Part shown: in pieces, positions 24,668 through 37,366 of the stretch
Layout: every line of letters starts with the position of its first letter
Position numbering within the stretch: the first letter of the stretch is position 1
Assembly: GCA_015847255.1 (NCBI GenBank)
Contig: JADLZK010008235.1
Location: 496,001-560,000 of the forward strand
Origin: Hyparrhenia diplandra
Lineage: Eukaryota; Streptophyta; Magnoliopsida; Poales; Poaceae
Reading direction: 5' to 3'
Length of the DNA: 64,000 bases
Made by a program: the position numbers and the translations under genes
The notes under the pieces: model-generated
Told to the model about the DNA's origin: nothing
The model's database searches: none
Seen by the model: only the letters and a program-made list of their open reading frames with translations

Positions 24668-26680
24668 ATGGCTTCCTTCACCACCGTTCCGGCGTCCGCC
24701 GCCGATGCGCCGGGACCGGACTTCGGCCGGCACCGGCTCAGGATCCCCTCATCGGAGCCACCTTCCTCGGTCGTCCGCGATGCCACCGACGCCGTCTTGG
24801 TCCGCTCCGGCCGATCCGACTTCCGCCCCGCCAGGCCCCATCTGGCGGCGGTCGACCACTTCTTCGCCATTGCGGACCTCCTTCCGCACATCCTCGATAC
24901 GAGCCGACTCACGGAGCTCTTCCGCGGCGTCACCTTCTCCAGCCAACGTCGCCCTGCAGATGCGCCGGGTAGGAGCCTCTCCCCGACGAGGTTCCTCACG
25001 ACCACGACGAGATGTACCCGCGGGGACGGCCTTTTCCCGCCCGAAGGGCGCCGGCGCTTGGAGCGGCCGGCCTCGAGACGCGGGCGGCCCTAAGCCTCGC
25101 AGGGTCGACCCCACACGCGAGTGTTACATGTGCCGACACAGGATGGCACGTGCACAGCTACCACGTGAGGACGAGTCCTCCCAAAAAGACACCGGGCGCA
25201 CTCGGGGTCAAGACTGGGCGGCTCGCTCAACGGCGCCCCACCAAGCGGGTTCCACGGCGCCTCGGCGAGCTCGAAGAGGCGGCGAGATTGCTCGGGAGCG
25301 CGATGCCCTCCTCGAGGAGGTGGGAGGGCGCCGGCGGGTGCGGCTTCGAGGACGGGGGCGCGCGGCATCCGCATCGGCCGACGACCTCCCGCCGCGGTCT
25401 TCGGACGAGCAACGAGAACCTCGCGGCGGCCGAGAGCTCCTTCATGAGCTCCCCGAACCCGAGGCACGAAGCCGGGAGGCTCCACCGGCGGCTGCGCTCT
25501 CCCTCATCGAGAGGGCCGCGGAGCAGCGGAGTGGAGAGTTCGAGTCACACCGACGCCTCGGGAGGAGCACGAGGCCTCCTCCAACCCAGAGGCCGAACCG
25601 AGGAGAGTCTCCACGTGTCCACGCCGCCCGGGTGGGAGAGAACGCGGCGCCCGGGACACCCTCGACGCACGCACGACGCCGGCGGAGGCGCGGAGGAAGC
25701 GCCCGAACATCGAACCCCGTGATCGTCGCGACGGCGGGCGTGACAGCGACCGCCCGCCCGGATCCACGGCAAGAAGGGGGCGGCGGCCATTACGGCTGTC
25801 CGGAGGACGCGGCCGTAGTCCGACTCCCGAGGTCGAGGCGGCGCGCGCTCCCCCGCCCACGCGATACTCGAGCCGAGGCGGAGCGTGAGGACGGAGCTCC
25901 ACGCCAGGCGGGGAGGAGACCCGGGTGTCGGCTCCGGGTTCACGGCGCGCCCGTTCTCGGCGCTTCCGAGCCCCGACCTCCGTCCGAAGTACAATGGAGA
26001 GCGGACCCGGCGTCTGGCTCGAGGACACGCCTCGCGTGTCGGGGCGGGGGAGCCGACGACGAGCTCTTCATCATCAACCTCCCCCCGTACCTCGCCCGAC
26101 ACCGCTCGCTCTGGCTCGAGCACTTGCCCGCGGTATGATCGGCGGTGGCGTGACCTCCGCGATGTCTTCGTTGGCAACTTTCGGGGGACCTATTCGCGCA
26201 GCAACACGTGGGACCTCCGCGGCGCAAGGAGCGAAGAGCGAGAGCTTGGCGACTACATCCGGCGCTTCTCCAAGCTCTGCAATGAGCTCACCGACGCCAC
26301 CGATGCGGAGATCATCACCGCCTTCACCTTCGGCCACGACACCGCTGAAACGCTCATCCGTGAGCTCGGCACTCGCAAGCCCAAGGCGGTGAAGGACCTC
26401 CTCGACCGCCACGAACCACGCCGGGGGCGAGGAGGCCATCTCCTCGCATCCTCCATGGCACCACCGGCAAGGGCAAGGAGAAGGCCGCCGATGAGGCCGG
26501 GAAGGCTCAAGCTCGCGGCAAGAAGAAGAAGAACAAGAACAAAGCGTCGTCGCGCGAGGGCGACTTCGCCGCGGTCGCCGAGAAGCAGAAGCCAGCGCCA
26601 AGGCCGCGGCCCGGCGCCCCCAAGGACTTCTTCGAAGAAGCTCGACCTCCCTCCCCTAACCACGAAGGGCCGGTCAAACA
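24668..26680 (+). pseudogene. Gypsy gag, frame-broken
   Basis: It starts at ATG 24668 (MASFTTVPASAADAPG). Much of the first 1.4 kb is GC-rich and low-complexity, rich in Arg/Ser/Pro/Glu in any frame. The retrotransposon gag domain is clear at about 26115-26420: WRDLRDVFVGNFRGTYSR, GDYIRRFSKLCNELTDATDA, EIITAFTFGHDTAETLIREL. It is followed by a basic Lys/Arg-rich region. Several frame changes separate the start from this domain. Gag would form the cytoplasmic particle. Confidence 0.8.
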
Positions 26681-26689
26681 TAAGCTCGA

Positions 26690-29600
26690 GAGGCTGCGCA
26701 GGCTCTGCGGGAAGTTCATGGCGGGTGCGAGAGAAGGGGAGGGGGCGGCGTCGGCGCCCGCGGGGCGGATCGGCGATCGGCGGGCGACAAAGGGCGTCTT
26801 CTTTGAGGATGGCGCCGTCAACGTCGTCTTCGGCGGCCCCGACATACGAGTCCAAGTGGCGCCGAAGCTCGCAGGCGCGAGGTCCCTCTTCACCGAGCCC
26901 GTGACGCCATCCTACCTCAAGTGGTCCGAGGCCCCGATCACCTTCGACAAAGAAGGACAATCCCGCACGTGCCACATCGGGCGCTTCCCGCTCGTCGTCG
27001 ACCCCATCGTCGGAACCAGCGCCTCGGGAAGGTGCGATGGGGCGGCGGCCGCCTCAACCTCCTCGTCGACACCATGGAGGCCCACCGGCATCGTGAGCTC
27101 GACTCAGAGCTCCCACGGACCCTATCCACGGGGTGGTGCGGGAAGCGGCGTTCAGCTTCGGCGGATCGACCTCCCCCGTCACCTTCGGGGCGTCCGAGCA
27201 ACTTCCGCGAAGGAAGTGCTCACCTTCGAGGTGCTCCCTTACAGAGCGCGCCTACGCGCTGCTGGGTCGACCATGCTACGCGAAGTTCATGGCCGTCCCC
27301 AACTACACGTACCTCAAGCTCAAGATCCCCGGACCCAAGGGCGTGATCACCGTCAACTCCACCTTCGGCGCGCCTTCAAGCTGCGACAAGGAGGCCGTGC
27401 GATGACGCCGACGCCCTCATCAGTCGAAGCTCATCCCCGAGATGCTTCATCGTGGAGTCTTGTATGAGAGGACTCCGCCCGAAATAAGAAGGCCGCAAGC
27501 ACGTCTAGCAAGGTGGCGAGCTCCTCCGTCGAGCTCGAGAAGGCGGCGGGATCCTTCGTGCCGGGACGAGGATGCCAAGGCCGTGAAGATCGGCGAGGAG
27601 GGGCGCACGTTCCGCGTCGGTGCCGAGCTCACTCCTAAATAGGAAGCGAGCTCGTCAACTTCCTCCGTCGCGAACCTCGGCGTATTGGCGTGGAGACCCT
27701 CGGACATGCCCGCATCTGAGGGAAGTCGCCGAGCACTCCTTAAACATCAAGCCCGGTTCTCGGCCGGTGAAGCGGCCCGGCTCCGGACGCCGGCGGCGGG
27801 CGGCGAGCAATCGCCGAGGAAATAGATAAGCTCTTAGCGGCGGGCTTTGTTAAGGAGGTGTATCATCGAGTGGATAGCCAACCACGTACTAGTTAAGAAG
27901 AAGAATGGGAAATGGAGAATGTGTGTTGATGATTACGAGTCTCAACAAGGCGTGCCCAAAGGATCCGTTTCCTTTGCCGCGCGCATCGACCAAATCGTTG
28001 ACTCCACCTCCGGGTGCGAGGCGCTCTGTTTTTCGGCGCATACTCCGGCTATCATCAAATCGCGATGAGCGAGCTCGATCAGCTCGCCACCTCTTTCATT
28101 ACGCCGGCGCGTTACGCTACGTGACCATGCCTTTCGGGCTCAAGAACGCCCGGCGCCACCTTCGGCGGTGCATGCAAAGTCTTCAAAAGCTTCTCGGGAA
28201 GCGCATTGAAGCATACGTCGATGATATCATAGTCAAGACGAAGCGCCTTTGGGGAGCTCATCCCCGATCTCAAAGAAGTCTTCGGCAAACTTCGCGAGTT
28301 CGGGTGAAGCTCAACCCCGAAAAATGCGTATTCGGGGTCCCTCGGGGAAAGCTCCTCGGCTTCATCGTGTTGCGAGCGAGGGCATCGAGGCCAACCCAGG
28401 AAAATCGAGGCCATCCGCAACATGGGCCCCATCAAGAATGTCAAGCGTGCGGCGGCTTATGGGATGCTGGCCGCCCTTAGCGATTCGTCGCTACCGTTAG
28501 GTGAACGGAGCCTCCCGCTATACAAGCTCCTCGAAGAAGTCCGGCGCCGCCTGGACCCGGCGAGGCCCGGGCGCGCTCGACTCTCTCAAAGAGCTCTGGC
28601 GAACCCACCCATACTCACACCACCAAGGCGGACGAACCGATCTTCTTTGTACATCTCGGCCACCTCACAGTGTGGTAAGCACGGTGCTCGTGGTGGAAAG
28701 GGAGGAGGAAGGCCACGCACTCCGAGTGCGTGGCCGGTCTCTCGTCGGCCGAGGTCCTCTCCGGCCACGAAGACCCGCTACCCTCGGCTTGGCGGCCTCA
28801 CGCGCTCCTCATCACACGTCGCAAGTTGCGGCACTACGCCGGACGCCCATCCGATCACGGTCGTCTCCAAGTTCCCGCTAGGTGAGGTCATTCGTAGCCC
28901 CGAGGCTACGGGGACGCATCGCCAAATGGGGAATCGAGCTCATGGGATCGGACATCTCGCACGCCCAGGGGATCATCAAGTCGGGTCCTCCCGATTTCGT
29001 GGCGAATGGATCGAGACGCGCATTGTACGCCAAAACCCGGCGACATCGAGTCTTTGGATGCTCTGCCGCCGGCGGCTCTGTGAAGAATGCGGAGCCGGAG
29101 CGGCCTGGTCTTCGTCTCTCGCCACGCAAGCGTGCGCATGAGGTACTCAATCCGCCTTTACTTTACCGCCTCAAACAACGTTGCGAATATGAGGCTTTGG
29201 TGAGCGGCATGCGCATCGCCGCCGAGCTCGGCATCAAGCGCCTCGAGATCGGGAGACTCAAGCTCGTCGCGGACCAAGCCACAAAGGAAGCCGGCTGCGT
29301 TAGCCCAAGGATGATTGCGTACTCGCAAAAGTGCGCGAACTCGAGGAGCGCTTCGACGGGCTCGAGTTCAAGCACATCCATCGCCCGATCTTGGCGGCGA
29401 CGCCGATGTCCTCGCCAAACTCGCTTCCGATCGACTCCAGGTCCCGCCCGGCGTCTTGCCGCCGCGACCAATATATACCCCTCCATCCGGCTTGAGGGGG
29501 AAGGCTCAAACTTCGGCGACCGACCCGTCGGGGACTCCGTTTGTTCCTTCTCCCACCAAGGGGCGAGGACTCCTCGAGCTCGAGCTCGCCGATGGAGAGG

Positions 29601-30876
29601 TCGACTCGAGAGGTCAACCTCGTCGACTCAGGGTCCTCGCGACCCGGTCGAAACCCCGAGGCCCGACCGGGTGGCTCCCCGTCTTAGCGTGGTTACGAGG
29701 GATGGTAGGCTTCCTGCGGAGAAGGAAGAGGCTAGACGCATCGCCCGCCAAGCCAAGCCATCATCGAGCACGAGCTCTACAGCAGAAGCGCGTCCGGAGT
29801 GCTCCAGCGGTGCATCACCTTCGAGGAGGGGCACGAGCTCATCGAGAGATCCATGCCGGTGAATGTGGACATCACGCGGCTCCCACGAGATCCGGTGGGC
29901 AAGGCATTCCGCCAAGGCTTCTATTGGCCGACCGCCGTCGCCGACGCCACTGTCAGATCGCACGCCGGCGTGAAGGATGCGTTCTTCGCCAAGCAAAACG
30001 CATCTCCGGCGCGAGCCCCGCAGGCGATCCCCCATCACTTGGCCCTTTGCGGTCGGGGGGTCGGACCCTTCACGATCGCCGGGGCTTCACGCACCTCCTC
30101 GCCGCCATCGACAAGTTCACCAAGTGGATCGGTGATGCCCATATCACGCACAAGGTCACGGGGGGCGATCAAGTTCTTCGACGGTATCATTCACCGCCCG
30201 GTGTGCGAATTCGATCATCACCGACAATGGCACCAACTTCGCGAGGCAGATCTTCCTCGATCGTGCGGCGACTACCACATCCGGGTGGGATCGGGCCTCC
30301 GTCACCACCCGGGACGAACGTGGCAAGTCGAGCGGCGCCAACGGCTTGATTTTTGCGGGGACTAAAGCCACGAATCTTCAAAAAGGTCGGAGAAGTCGGA
30401 GGACGTTGGCTCGCCGAGCTCCCCGCAGTCATATGGAGCCTTAGGACTACTCGGCGCAGCAATGGGACGCACACCCTTCTTCCTCGTCTTCGCTCGAGAG
30501 CCGTGCTCCCCATCGACCTTGACTACGGCGCCGCGAGTTCAAGCGCCTGCGGACGCCCGGCAACCGGACCTCGCTAGAGGAAGTGGCGGACCAGCTCGAA
30601 AGAGGCCCGCGAGGTCGCGGTCGCACATTCGACCAAGCACCGGCGGTCGATGCGCCATTACCACGACCGCCATGTTCGAGGGGCGAGCTTTCAACGTCGG
30701 CGACCAGGTCTGCGGCAGTCTGAGCCACGAAGGAGAAGCACAAGCTCTCTCGCGCCACAGGAAGGACCGTTCACCATCGCGAGTCCTCCGCCCGGGGCTC
30801 ATACAAGATCAGGACTCCGCGACGCGAGCTCGCCAACTCTTGGAACATCGAACAGCTACGTCGCTTTTACCCTTAG
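26690..30876 (+). pseudogene. Gypsy pol: protease, RT, RNase H, integrase, frame-broken
   Basis: In order along the strand: a protease-associated block (SEAPITFDKEGQSRTC, FPLVVDPIVG, about 26930-27020); RT with WIANHVLVKKKNGKWRMCVD (about 27870), TMPFGLKNA (about 28127) and the catalytic YVDD at 28214-28225; a first RNase H region ending KFPLGEV and IAKWGIELMGSDIS (about 28870-28965); a second RNase H-like block (about 29180-29440); integrase with QGFYWPTAVADAT, AIDKFTKWI and HIRV (about 29910-30290); and a C-terminal WNIEQLRRFYP before TAG at 30874-30876. Conserved amino-acid blocks persist while the frame changes every few hundred bases, so the damage is mostly small indels. Confidence 0.85.
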
Positions 30877-31440
30877 ATGCATTTTGTAATGTCACTTTTA
30901 TGCGAACTTCGAATAATAATGACACACCTCGATGCAAAAATTGTGCAAGCATCCGATTTCCTCCTCGCCACGGCTCTTGAGCAAAGGCTGCCCCTTTACC
31001 TCGGCAAGAAGGCCGCCCTTGCTCGGGGGCCTGACGGGGGCGAGGGCGCACACCCGCCTTTTTACGAACTCTTTTTTTTTCGCAAAAACACGAATACTCG
31101 AGGAAGAGCTCGACCGGCTCAACCTCGCACTCGTTATCTATCTTCGAAGCGTCGAGTCCGGCAAGTTAAAGGGTTCCTCGAGCAATATCTTCGCCGAGGT
31201 CCAACGCGCTTGCCCAACAAACTCTAGCGCCCCGGGCTAACGAGAAAAGGGCCCGATTGCCTCGATCGATAAGATGCAAACTCGAGAGAACTACGAGCTA
31301 GTCGGAAGTACAATCACGGGGAAGATAAAATGAGTGATCCGGAACATAAGATAACTTGTTATATTTACATCTTTGCCCCAAGCTCGGGGACTTTTGTTCA
31401 TAACGAAGAGGCAGCGCCTCAAGCCGCCTAACCCTCTGAT

Positions 31441-34400
31441 CTACTCCTCATCGCCGGACGAGTCCTGTCTCCACTTCCCTCTTCACCGGCCCAGTGGGCT
31501 CGAACACCGAGCTCCTCAACGGCGAGCCGGGAAGAGCTTCCTCGCCCGGCTTCATTGAGCGGGCCTCACGGCGGCCACGGCGTCGTCGGCGCCGACGCTC
31601 TTGGCCTCGGGCCAACCCCTTGCCCATTATCTTGGTTGAGGCTTCGAGCTCGGGGTAGTGGGCGAGGACCACGACCAGCGCCTTATGAATAGCACGGCGG
31701 GCGTTGTCCCTCACCACCAGGGGCACGGCACCCGGTGGTCGGACCCTCCACCTCCTCGACTCAGGGGGCCTCGCAGACGCCCTCGACATCGAAAGACGGC
31801 TGGTGTGCTCGCGCTCCACCTTTTGTGCTGCACCCTCGGCCCTCGTCACCTGCTCAAGGAGACCGAGAGACCTCAACCTCCTGGACTGGAGCTCCTCGGC
31901 CTTCATTTTAAGTCCGTCTGCACGGCCACGAGGTCACGCGTCCGGCCTGGCTGAAGGTCCTTCTCCTTCCTCGATCCGGCCGAGAGCGGGTGTGCGTCAA
32001 CGAGGACTCCGGCGGCCGGGGACCGGTCCTTCTCCTCCAAGCTCCCGAGCCAATCCCGCCGACTTCTTCTCAGCTACAGAGGAGTAAACAGATCAAAACT
32101 ATGAGACTCAGAGTATAGAGAAAAGAAAAAACGCCTTACATGCTAGCGCCTGATAAGGCTCCTCCCGCTCCCTCCACTGGGAAAGGTTGTCGGCATCGAG
32201 CCGGATTCTCTCCGCCTCTGAAGCGTGAAATAAGATCGACCAGTCGACGGCCTCATGGTCGTAGACTAAAAACACCCACCTATCGGCCTAGACGGCGCAA
32301 AAACAAAGGAGCAAAACGGCGAACTCGAGCGGTCGCTCACCTTCAGCTCAACCTCGCGGTCTGAAGCGCCTTCCCCTTGGCATCGCTCCGCTCTAGCGCC
32401 ATGGCAGGCGCTCGAGTGCCGGCCGCCGAGCTCCTTGTTTTCCAAGGCCCAGCGAGGTCGCCGAGCTCTTTTACGCATGAGCTCGCGGCGACGCCGGCTC
32501 CGAGCAACGAGCTCCTCCTCCGCCTCACCGCCCGCCGCTTCCACCGGGCGGATCTCATTAGCAACTCCCTCCCGAAGCCTCGGCGGCGTGGTCTCGGACC
32601 TCGCGGATGTGTTCCCTTGTGTCATCGACGCCACCGCTGGAGCTCGCGGTCTTGTGCGGACACTTTGGCCGAGTCCCTCGGCTCGCGCTGGGACCGAGGC
32701 TACACCAAGCCTTCCGAGGAGACCCTCAATCTCGGTTCGGCCTCCACCACGCGGTTGAAGCCGACCTTAGCGTCCCTCAAGTCCTGTAGAAAAACGAGTT
32801 AATGCCATGAGCTAAAAACCAAGCAAAGAGCGAGTGCCGATAAAGTCTTTACCCCGGAGCAGGTGGTGGAGGCACGCCAGAGGCCCTCGGCAGGAAGTGG
32901 CGGCACCTCCGTGGCAATCAGGGCGCGACGCCGTCCCCCGCCGACCACCGGCGAAAACGATGCGGCGGCCCTCGGCCGGCCTCCAACGAAGCTCTCGGGG
33001 GGTCCCAGCGACAACGTCCGGCGGGTCCGGGTCGGCGCGTTACGGAGCGTCACCCCATGCCGGCGGCCTCGTCCTCGGCGTTTCAATGACGGCGGGCTCT
33101 GTGATGGCCGTATGGCGGGCGAGGTCGGGCAGGTGCTCCACGAGAACCCCCCAGTGGACTCCGGAGTCTTCACGGCAGCCGGGCTCGTCGACGACCACGT
33201 TGTGCGCGGCGCTCATATCCTTGGGCACCTCCTCACGTCCCACTTGCGGAGGAGAGGACTCGCCCTCATCGGGACGATCCACGCCGCCTACGGGTCGCCC
33301 GGCCCCCGTCTCTCCCGGCCCGCCGCGAGGCGTGCGGGCGGGGCGCGTCTTTCACGATCCTCCACCTTCTCAAGAGAATCGAGATCAATCACCCGTCCTC
33401 GCGCGCTTGCGGGGGCAGGTGCGGCCGGGGCTTTAGGTCCTCCCGGTCTCGGCGGCGAATGCACTAGAGAGAGACCATCGCCAGCTCACCGGGACCGAGC
33501 TCGAAGACGACGCAGCGGCGCCCCCCGCCGACCGGATCCGACCCCTCCCCCTCCAGGGAGCCTCCGAGGGCGACGGGAAGGGCCAGCACAACGGGAGGCG
33601 GGAGGGCCGCCGAGCTTGACGTCGTCGCCGTTCGAGCCGCTTGAGGGAGTCGGAGGCCCCAAAGGCTTCACCCGCCCTGGCGCAGCAACAAAATGAAAAT
33701 CGGGGTCAAACACGGTCGAAGAAAGAGCTCGACGGCGCGGCACAAGACTCAAAAAGGCAACAAGCTCGGGCACTTACCCGATGGCTACACGCCTCTTCTT
33801 CTCCCTCTTCTCCTCCCTGCGGAGCTCGGCGGCGCCCTCTTCCTTTGAGCACGGCTGCGGAGGAGGGGCGGCTCGCGCCGCGTCGAACCGTCGAGGTCGT
33901 CGGGGCCACCCCAGCGGACGACGTCGCGCGCTCTTCCTCGATACTGACCCGCGAGCTCTTGGGCCTGGCGGGCGTCGCCCGGTCTCCTCGGCTCGCTCTC
34001 CTCCGATGACTCGGCGTCGACGGCGGGCGCAGCGCGGGCGGCGCTGGCGGGGACGCACCGGAGCGATAGGCTCGTAGCCGCGGAAGGTGGGGCTCAAGGT
34101 ACACCGATCCAATCTGCGAAATCAAAGGAAACCGATTCTTCATATACGATGAAATCAATCCAAATAAACAGACGAACGAGGGAAAAGAACTCACCAGCCT
34201 CCGCGTCCCGCGTCGGCAACGCCATGGGAATGTCGTTGGGGTCCGGGCCGGGATTTTGAAAGGCTTCCCGGTCCCCCTGCGGACGATGTACTCCCACCTC
34301 GTTGGCCGGGAGCGGCGTGGCGGTCACCGTGCCCTCAAAGGGTTTCTTCTCCTCGTCCATCTCCCAGATGCGGAGAACTCTCCGCCTCGGGGAACGACCC

Positions 34401-35087
34401 GTGCCCGGGGCCGAGTGCATAGAGGAGAGGCTCCGTGAGGTTGGCGCGCTTGAGGAGCGCCACCTTTTGGGCGACCTCCTTGACCTGGTGCAGCAAGGTT
34501 GGCATGGGGAAGCTCCCTCCACAGGTTGTCGGAGTCGAGAAAGACCCCGCCGGTGAACCGCGGAAGGGGGGGTGCTCCTCGTCGTTCTTCAAGTAAAACC
34601 ACTCGTCTCTCCACCGGGGCATTCGACGGCGAGAGCGATGGTGGGATACTTCTCCTTCATGCTTGGGGGCGGGGGCTGCGACACAATGCGGCCTATGGGG
34701 ACGGCCTCCTTCAAGCCGTCAGAGTTGTGCGTGACCTTCGCGTGGAAGAAATGCTTGAACAGCTCCCAATCGGGCTCGATCCCCAGCCATCCCTCGCATA
34801 AGACGGTGAAGGCCGAGATGTGGAGGATCCCGTTGGGGTTGAATGTTGGGCTTCGGCGCCCAAGACGCGGCGTGGGATCGGAAGAAGTCGGACGGTAGGG
34901 ACGCCCAGCCCCGGTGGGTGGAAGGAGGGCGAAGGAGGCGATGTAGCCTTGGAGGGTCGGGGAAGGCGTGCGCGTCGGTGATGGCACGATCCACTCCCGC
35001 GCCTCGGTCGGCGGCGGAAGGCCAACAATCGTCACGCGCTCTAGCAAAGATGTCCTCGGTGACTACGGGCGGAGACCACGAGCCCAT
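31441..35087 (-). CDS. Antisense gene in the gypsy 3' spacer, 'putative gypsy type transposon' (PF04195-like) domain
   Basis: Minus-strand ATG at 35085-35087 (MGSWSPPVVTEDIFARA) leads into NPNGILHISAFTVLCEGWLG and IEPDWELFKHFFHAKVTHN (about 34730-34860), then WFYLKNDEEHPPF and a Leu/Glu-rich region. This order is what I know from grass proteins annotated with the putative gypsy-type transposon domain. Intron-like segments with GT...AG on the minus strand occur at about 34113-34193, 33682-33777, 32787-32853, 32270-32345 and 32076-32145. The last frame ends SSGDEE then TAG at 31441-31443. Frame changes also occur, so a functional product is uncertain. Its biochemical role is unknown. It is transcribed opposite to gag-pol and has its own TATA box upstream. 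Confidence 0.65.
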
Positions 35088-35253
35088 GACTCCCCTCTTG
35101 ATCCGACGGCGATGCTCGGGGAACCGCGGGAAGCTTTCTCTCTCTCTCTCTCCCACGACGGCAGCGGCGGCGGGCGCAGATCTAGGGCGGAAAGGCAACA
35201 ACGGTCTCAGGCGGCGAAAGGGGAAGTGAAGGGGTAACCTCGATCCTCGCCTC

Positions 35254-35263
35254 CTATTTATAG
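35254..35263 (-). promoter_or_regulatory. TATA box of the antisense gene
   Basis: CTATAAATAG on the minus strand, about 165 bp upstream of the antisense ATG at 35087. It lies in the gypsy interior and is not part of either LTR. Confidence 0.6.
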
Positions 35264-35299
35264 GATGAGCTCAAACGGATCCGCCCGAGGAAAACGGGC

Positions 35300-36140
35300 G
35301 AGAAGGGCCCATCACTTCCACTGAACCTATCCGCGCGCCCCCGCGTGCACGCCACGTGGCAAAATGGAAGACGAAGCACCGCGCGAACAGTAACGGTCGC
35401 CCTAACGGTAACTTCTTAACGGTAACTTTTTCCCAACGGCTCTTTTCTATGAGCGAAAAGTCCGGCGAGCTCGCCGCCAAACGGTCATATCCCCCTCGAT
35501 GTGCTCATCATAGCGGCGAGCTCACGACGAAACCGAGCTCCAGGTTCGAAGGCTGGCTCCGTGAGCTCGATAGCCGCCGGGGAGACACCCCGAGCAAGGA
35601 GCGCAACGGAGGGAGGAGGCGGCCGACGGCCCGCGCCCGAACTCCCTCGAGGACTCGGGGGGCTCCATCCAAGTCGCGCTTGAGTCGCCGGCGATCGCGA
35701 ACGGGCCTGGTCATCCTCCCCGGCGAGGAGCGAGCGCCGAGGATCCTACGGGACCTCGGAGACTATAGAGGACGGGTCTTTGGAATATGAGGTTGGCCCA
35801 CAAGGCGGCTTGACGAACGTGCTCGCCCGAACGCGAGCTCGGACCTCACTCAAGCAAATCCGCTTTAAAGCTCATAAGAGCACTCGACTTCGACACCCAC
35901 GCGGTAAAAGTCGGGTTCGAGCTCGCCGCCTTTCCTAAGGAGACCTAAAACGCGCACAAAGGCGCAAGCGCTCATCATAACAAGCCTCCACGAGGACTGA
36001 ACATCCTCCCGCAGCCTCGGGGGCTACACCCGCGGGTGCACTCGCGCGCACCCTCAGCGAGAAAATCTGGTCCCTAACCTGATAACGGCAACGCTGGTCG
36101 CGCCACGGGGCCCGCCCTCCGCGCGCGCTCGGGGGGCTCT
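35300..36140. other. Gypsy 3' spacer up to the polypurine tract
   Basis: No gene recognised between the antisense promoter and the 3' LTR. A G-rich stretch (CTCGGGGGGCTCT) immediately precedes the LTR and is the candidate polypurine tract. Confidence 0.4.
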
Positions 36141-37366
36141 TGTGGGACTTCAGATATTAGGACCAAGTCAATCATCCCAATCCGTCCCTAACAAAGTGTT
36201 AGAAGGAGTGCACGCTCGTCGGAGACGGGATATTACCCACGATAAAAGCCGAGACCCGACGAGAGCATCTCCGTCTCGAACGAGAACTTGCGGGGCGCAA
36301 AGGCCCAGGGACGAGCTCGAGCTCGTCCCAGAGAAAACTTCCGCCTCGAACGAGCTCCCTGAGGAGCGCGGAGATATAACGAGCTCCGCCGGGACAACGA
36401 GCTCTCTTCCGTCCCGGATGAGCTCCCCGGCGCCAAACCGAGGGCGATCGGGAGAAAGGGGACGCGATGATTAGGATCCAGAGTCATAGCTACGCGGCGG
36501 CGCCGCAAACCTACGACCAGATCTCATTCTGCTGCGCGCGAGATCGTCGACGGCACGCGTGGGTTTAAAAAAAAACGGCGGGGCTGTCGAGACCACGCCA
36601 AATGACGACAAGCACAAGAGACAACCACTATGCGACAAGAATGACTCGACGGACAAAGTCGAGCTCGATCGAGCTCTCCCGCCACACGTTTCGCGACACC
36701 AAGTACAAGCATTTAAGGCACGGCGGCGCCTCATGACCTCGACCGCGGACACGGCCGTGCCTGACGGACAAGTACGGCGCAGAGTACGGCGGCGGTGGAC
36801 GAGCTCATTGTCTCCCTCCGCGCCACCATCGAGCTCCGAACTCGACGTCCGTACGCATTCGTGTCGGGATACGGAGCCGCCCTCTACCTACACTACGGCG
36901 ACCGGCGAGCGTGCCGGAAGTAGGGCGGCGGCCACACGCGCACGCCGGGACAGCCCGGCCGTGCCCGACATTGCAGAGGGACTTTTCCTCTTCACCCCCG
37001 AGACTTGTATTCCTTCTATTTCTAGGTCCTCCGCTCATTGACCCCCGTGAGCCCCCTTGCGACTATAAAAAGGAGGCTCGGCCACGGAGAAGGCAAGCCC
37101 TCTCGCACACGTAAAGCACACACACGAATCACTTTCGATCACACACACACACAACACGGGGACTTGGGAGCTCATCTCCCCTCTCGCCCGGCTTGTATTC
37201 GCCCCGTCACGAGCGGTTTGAGCTCGATAGTGCCACACACATCGGACTAGGGTGCTCGGCGGCCCGAACCCGAGATAAAAACCACCGTGTCATTGTTCTT
37301 GAGCTAGGCCATCGTTGCACACATTAGCTAGTCGGTTCTCGTGGACCGTGGTATACGACCACGACA
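36141..37366 (+). repeat. 3' LTR of the gypsy element
   Basis: TGTGGGACTTCAG to CACGACA, ~1226 bp, colinear with the 5' LTR and followed by CTAAC. It differs from the 5' LTR by many substitutions and 1-6-base indels, mainly in GC-rich parts. TATA at 37064-37070. Confidence 0.9.

Larger units (their letters stand above)
23415..37366 (+). mobile_element. Ty3/gypsy retrotransposon, Tat-like lineage, with antisense gene
   Basis: Paired LTRs (23415-24621 and 36141-37366) begin TGTGGGACT, and CTAAC is duplicated at 23410-23414 and 37367-37371. Domain order is gag, protease-like, reverse transcriptase, RNase H, a second RNase H-like block, and integrase, followed by a long 3' spacer. The second RNase H-like block (CEYEALVSGMRIAAELGIK), the 14-kb size and an antisense gene in the 3' spacer are features of Tat-lineage elements of grasses (RIRE2/Grande type). 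Frames are broken many times, so the element is probably not autonomous, unless the breaks are assembly errors. Confidence 0.92.

Noticed and set aside
24705..26138. A 477-codon plus-strand open frame, one of the longest in the window
   Set aside because: It is Arg/Ser/Pro-rich with no domain and lies out of frame with the gag motifs at 26115-26420. High GC content removes stop codons here, so open length is not evidence.
25504..26177. Long minus-strand open frames opposite gag
   Set aside because: They are shadows of GC-rich gag sequence without any motif. Only the antisense frame at 31.4-35.1 kb has a domain, introns and a TATA box.
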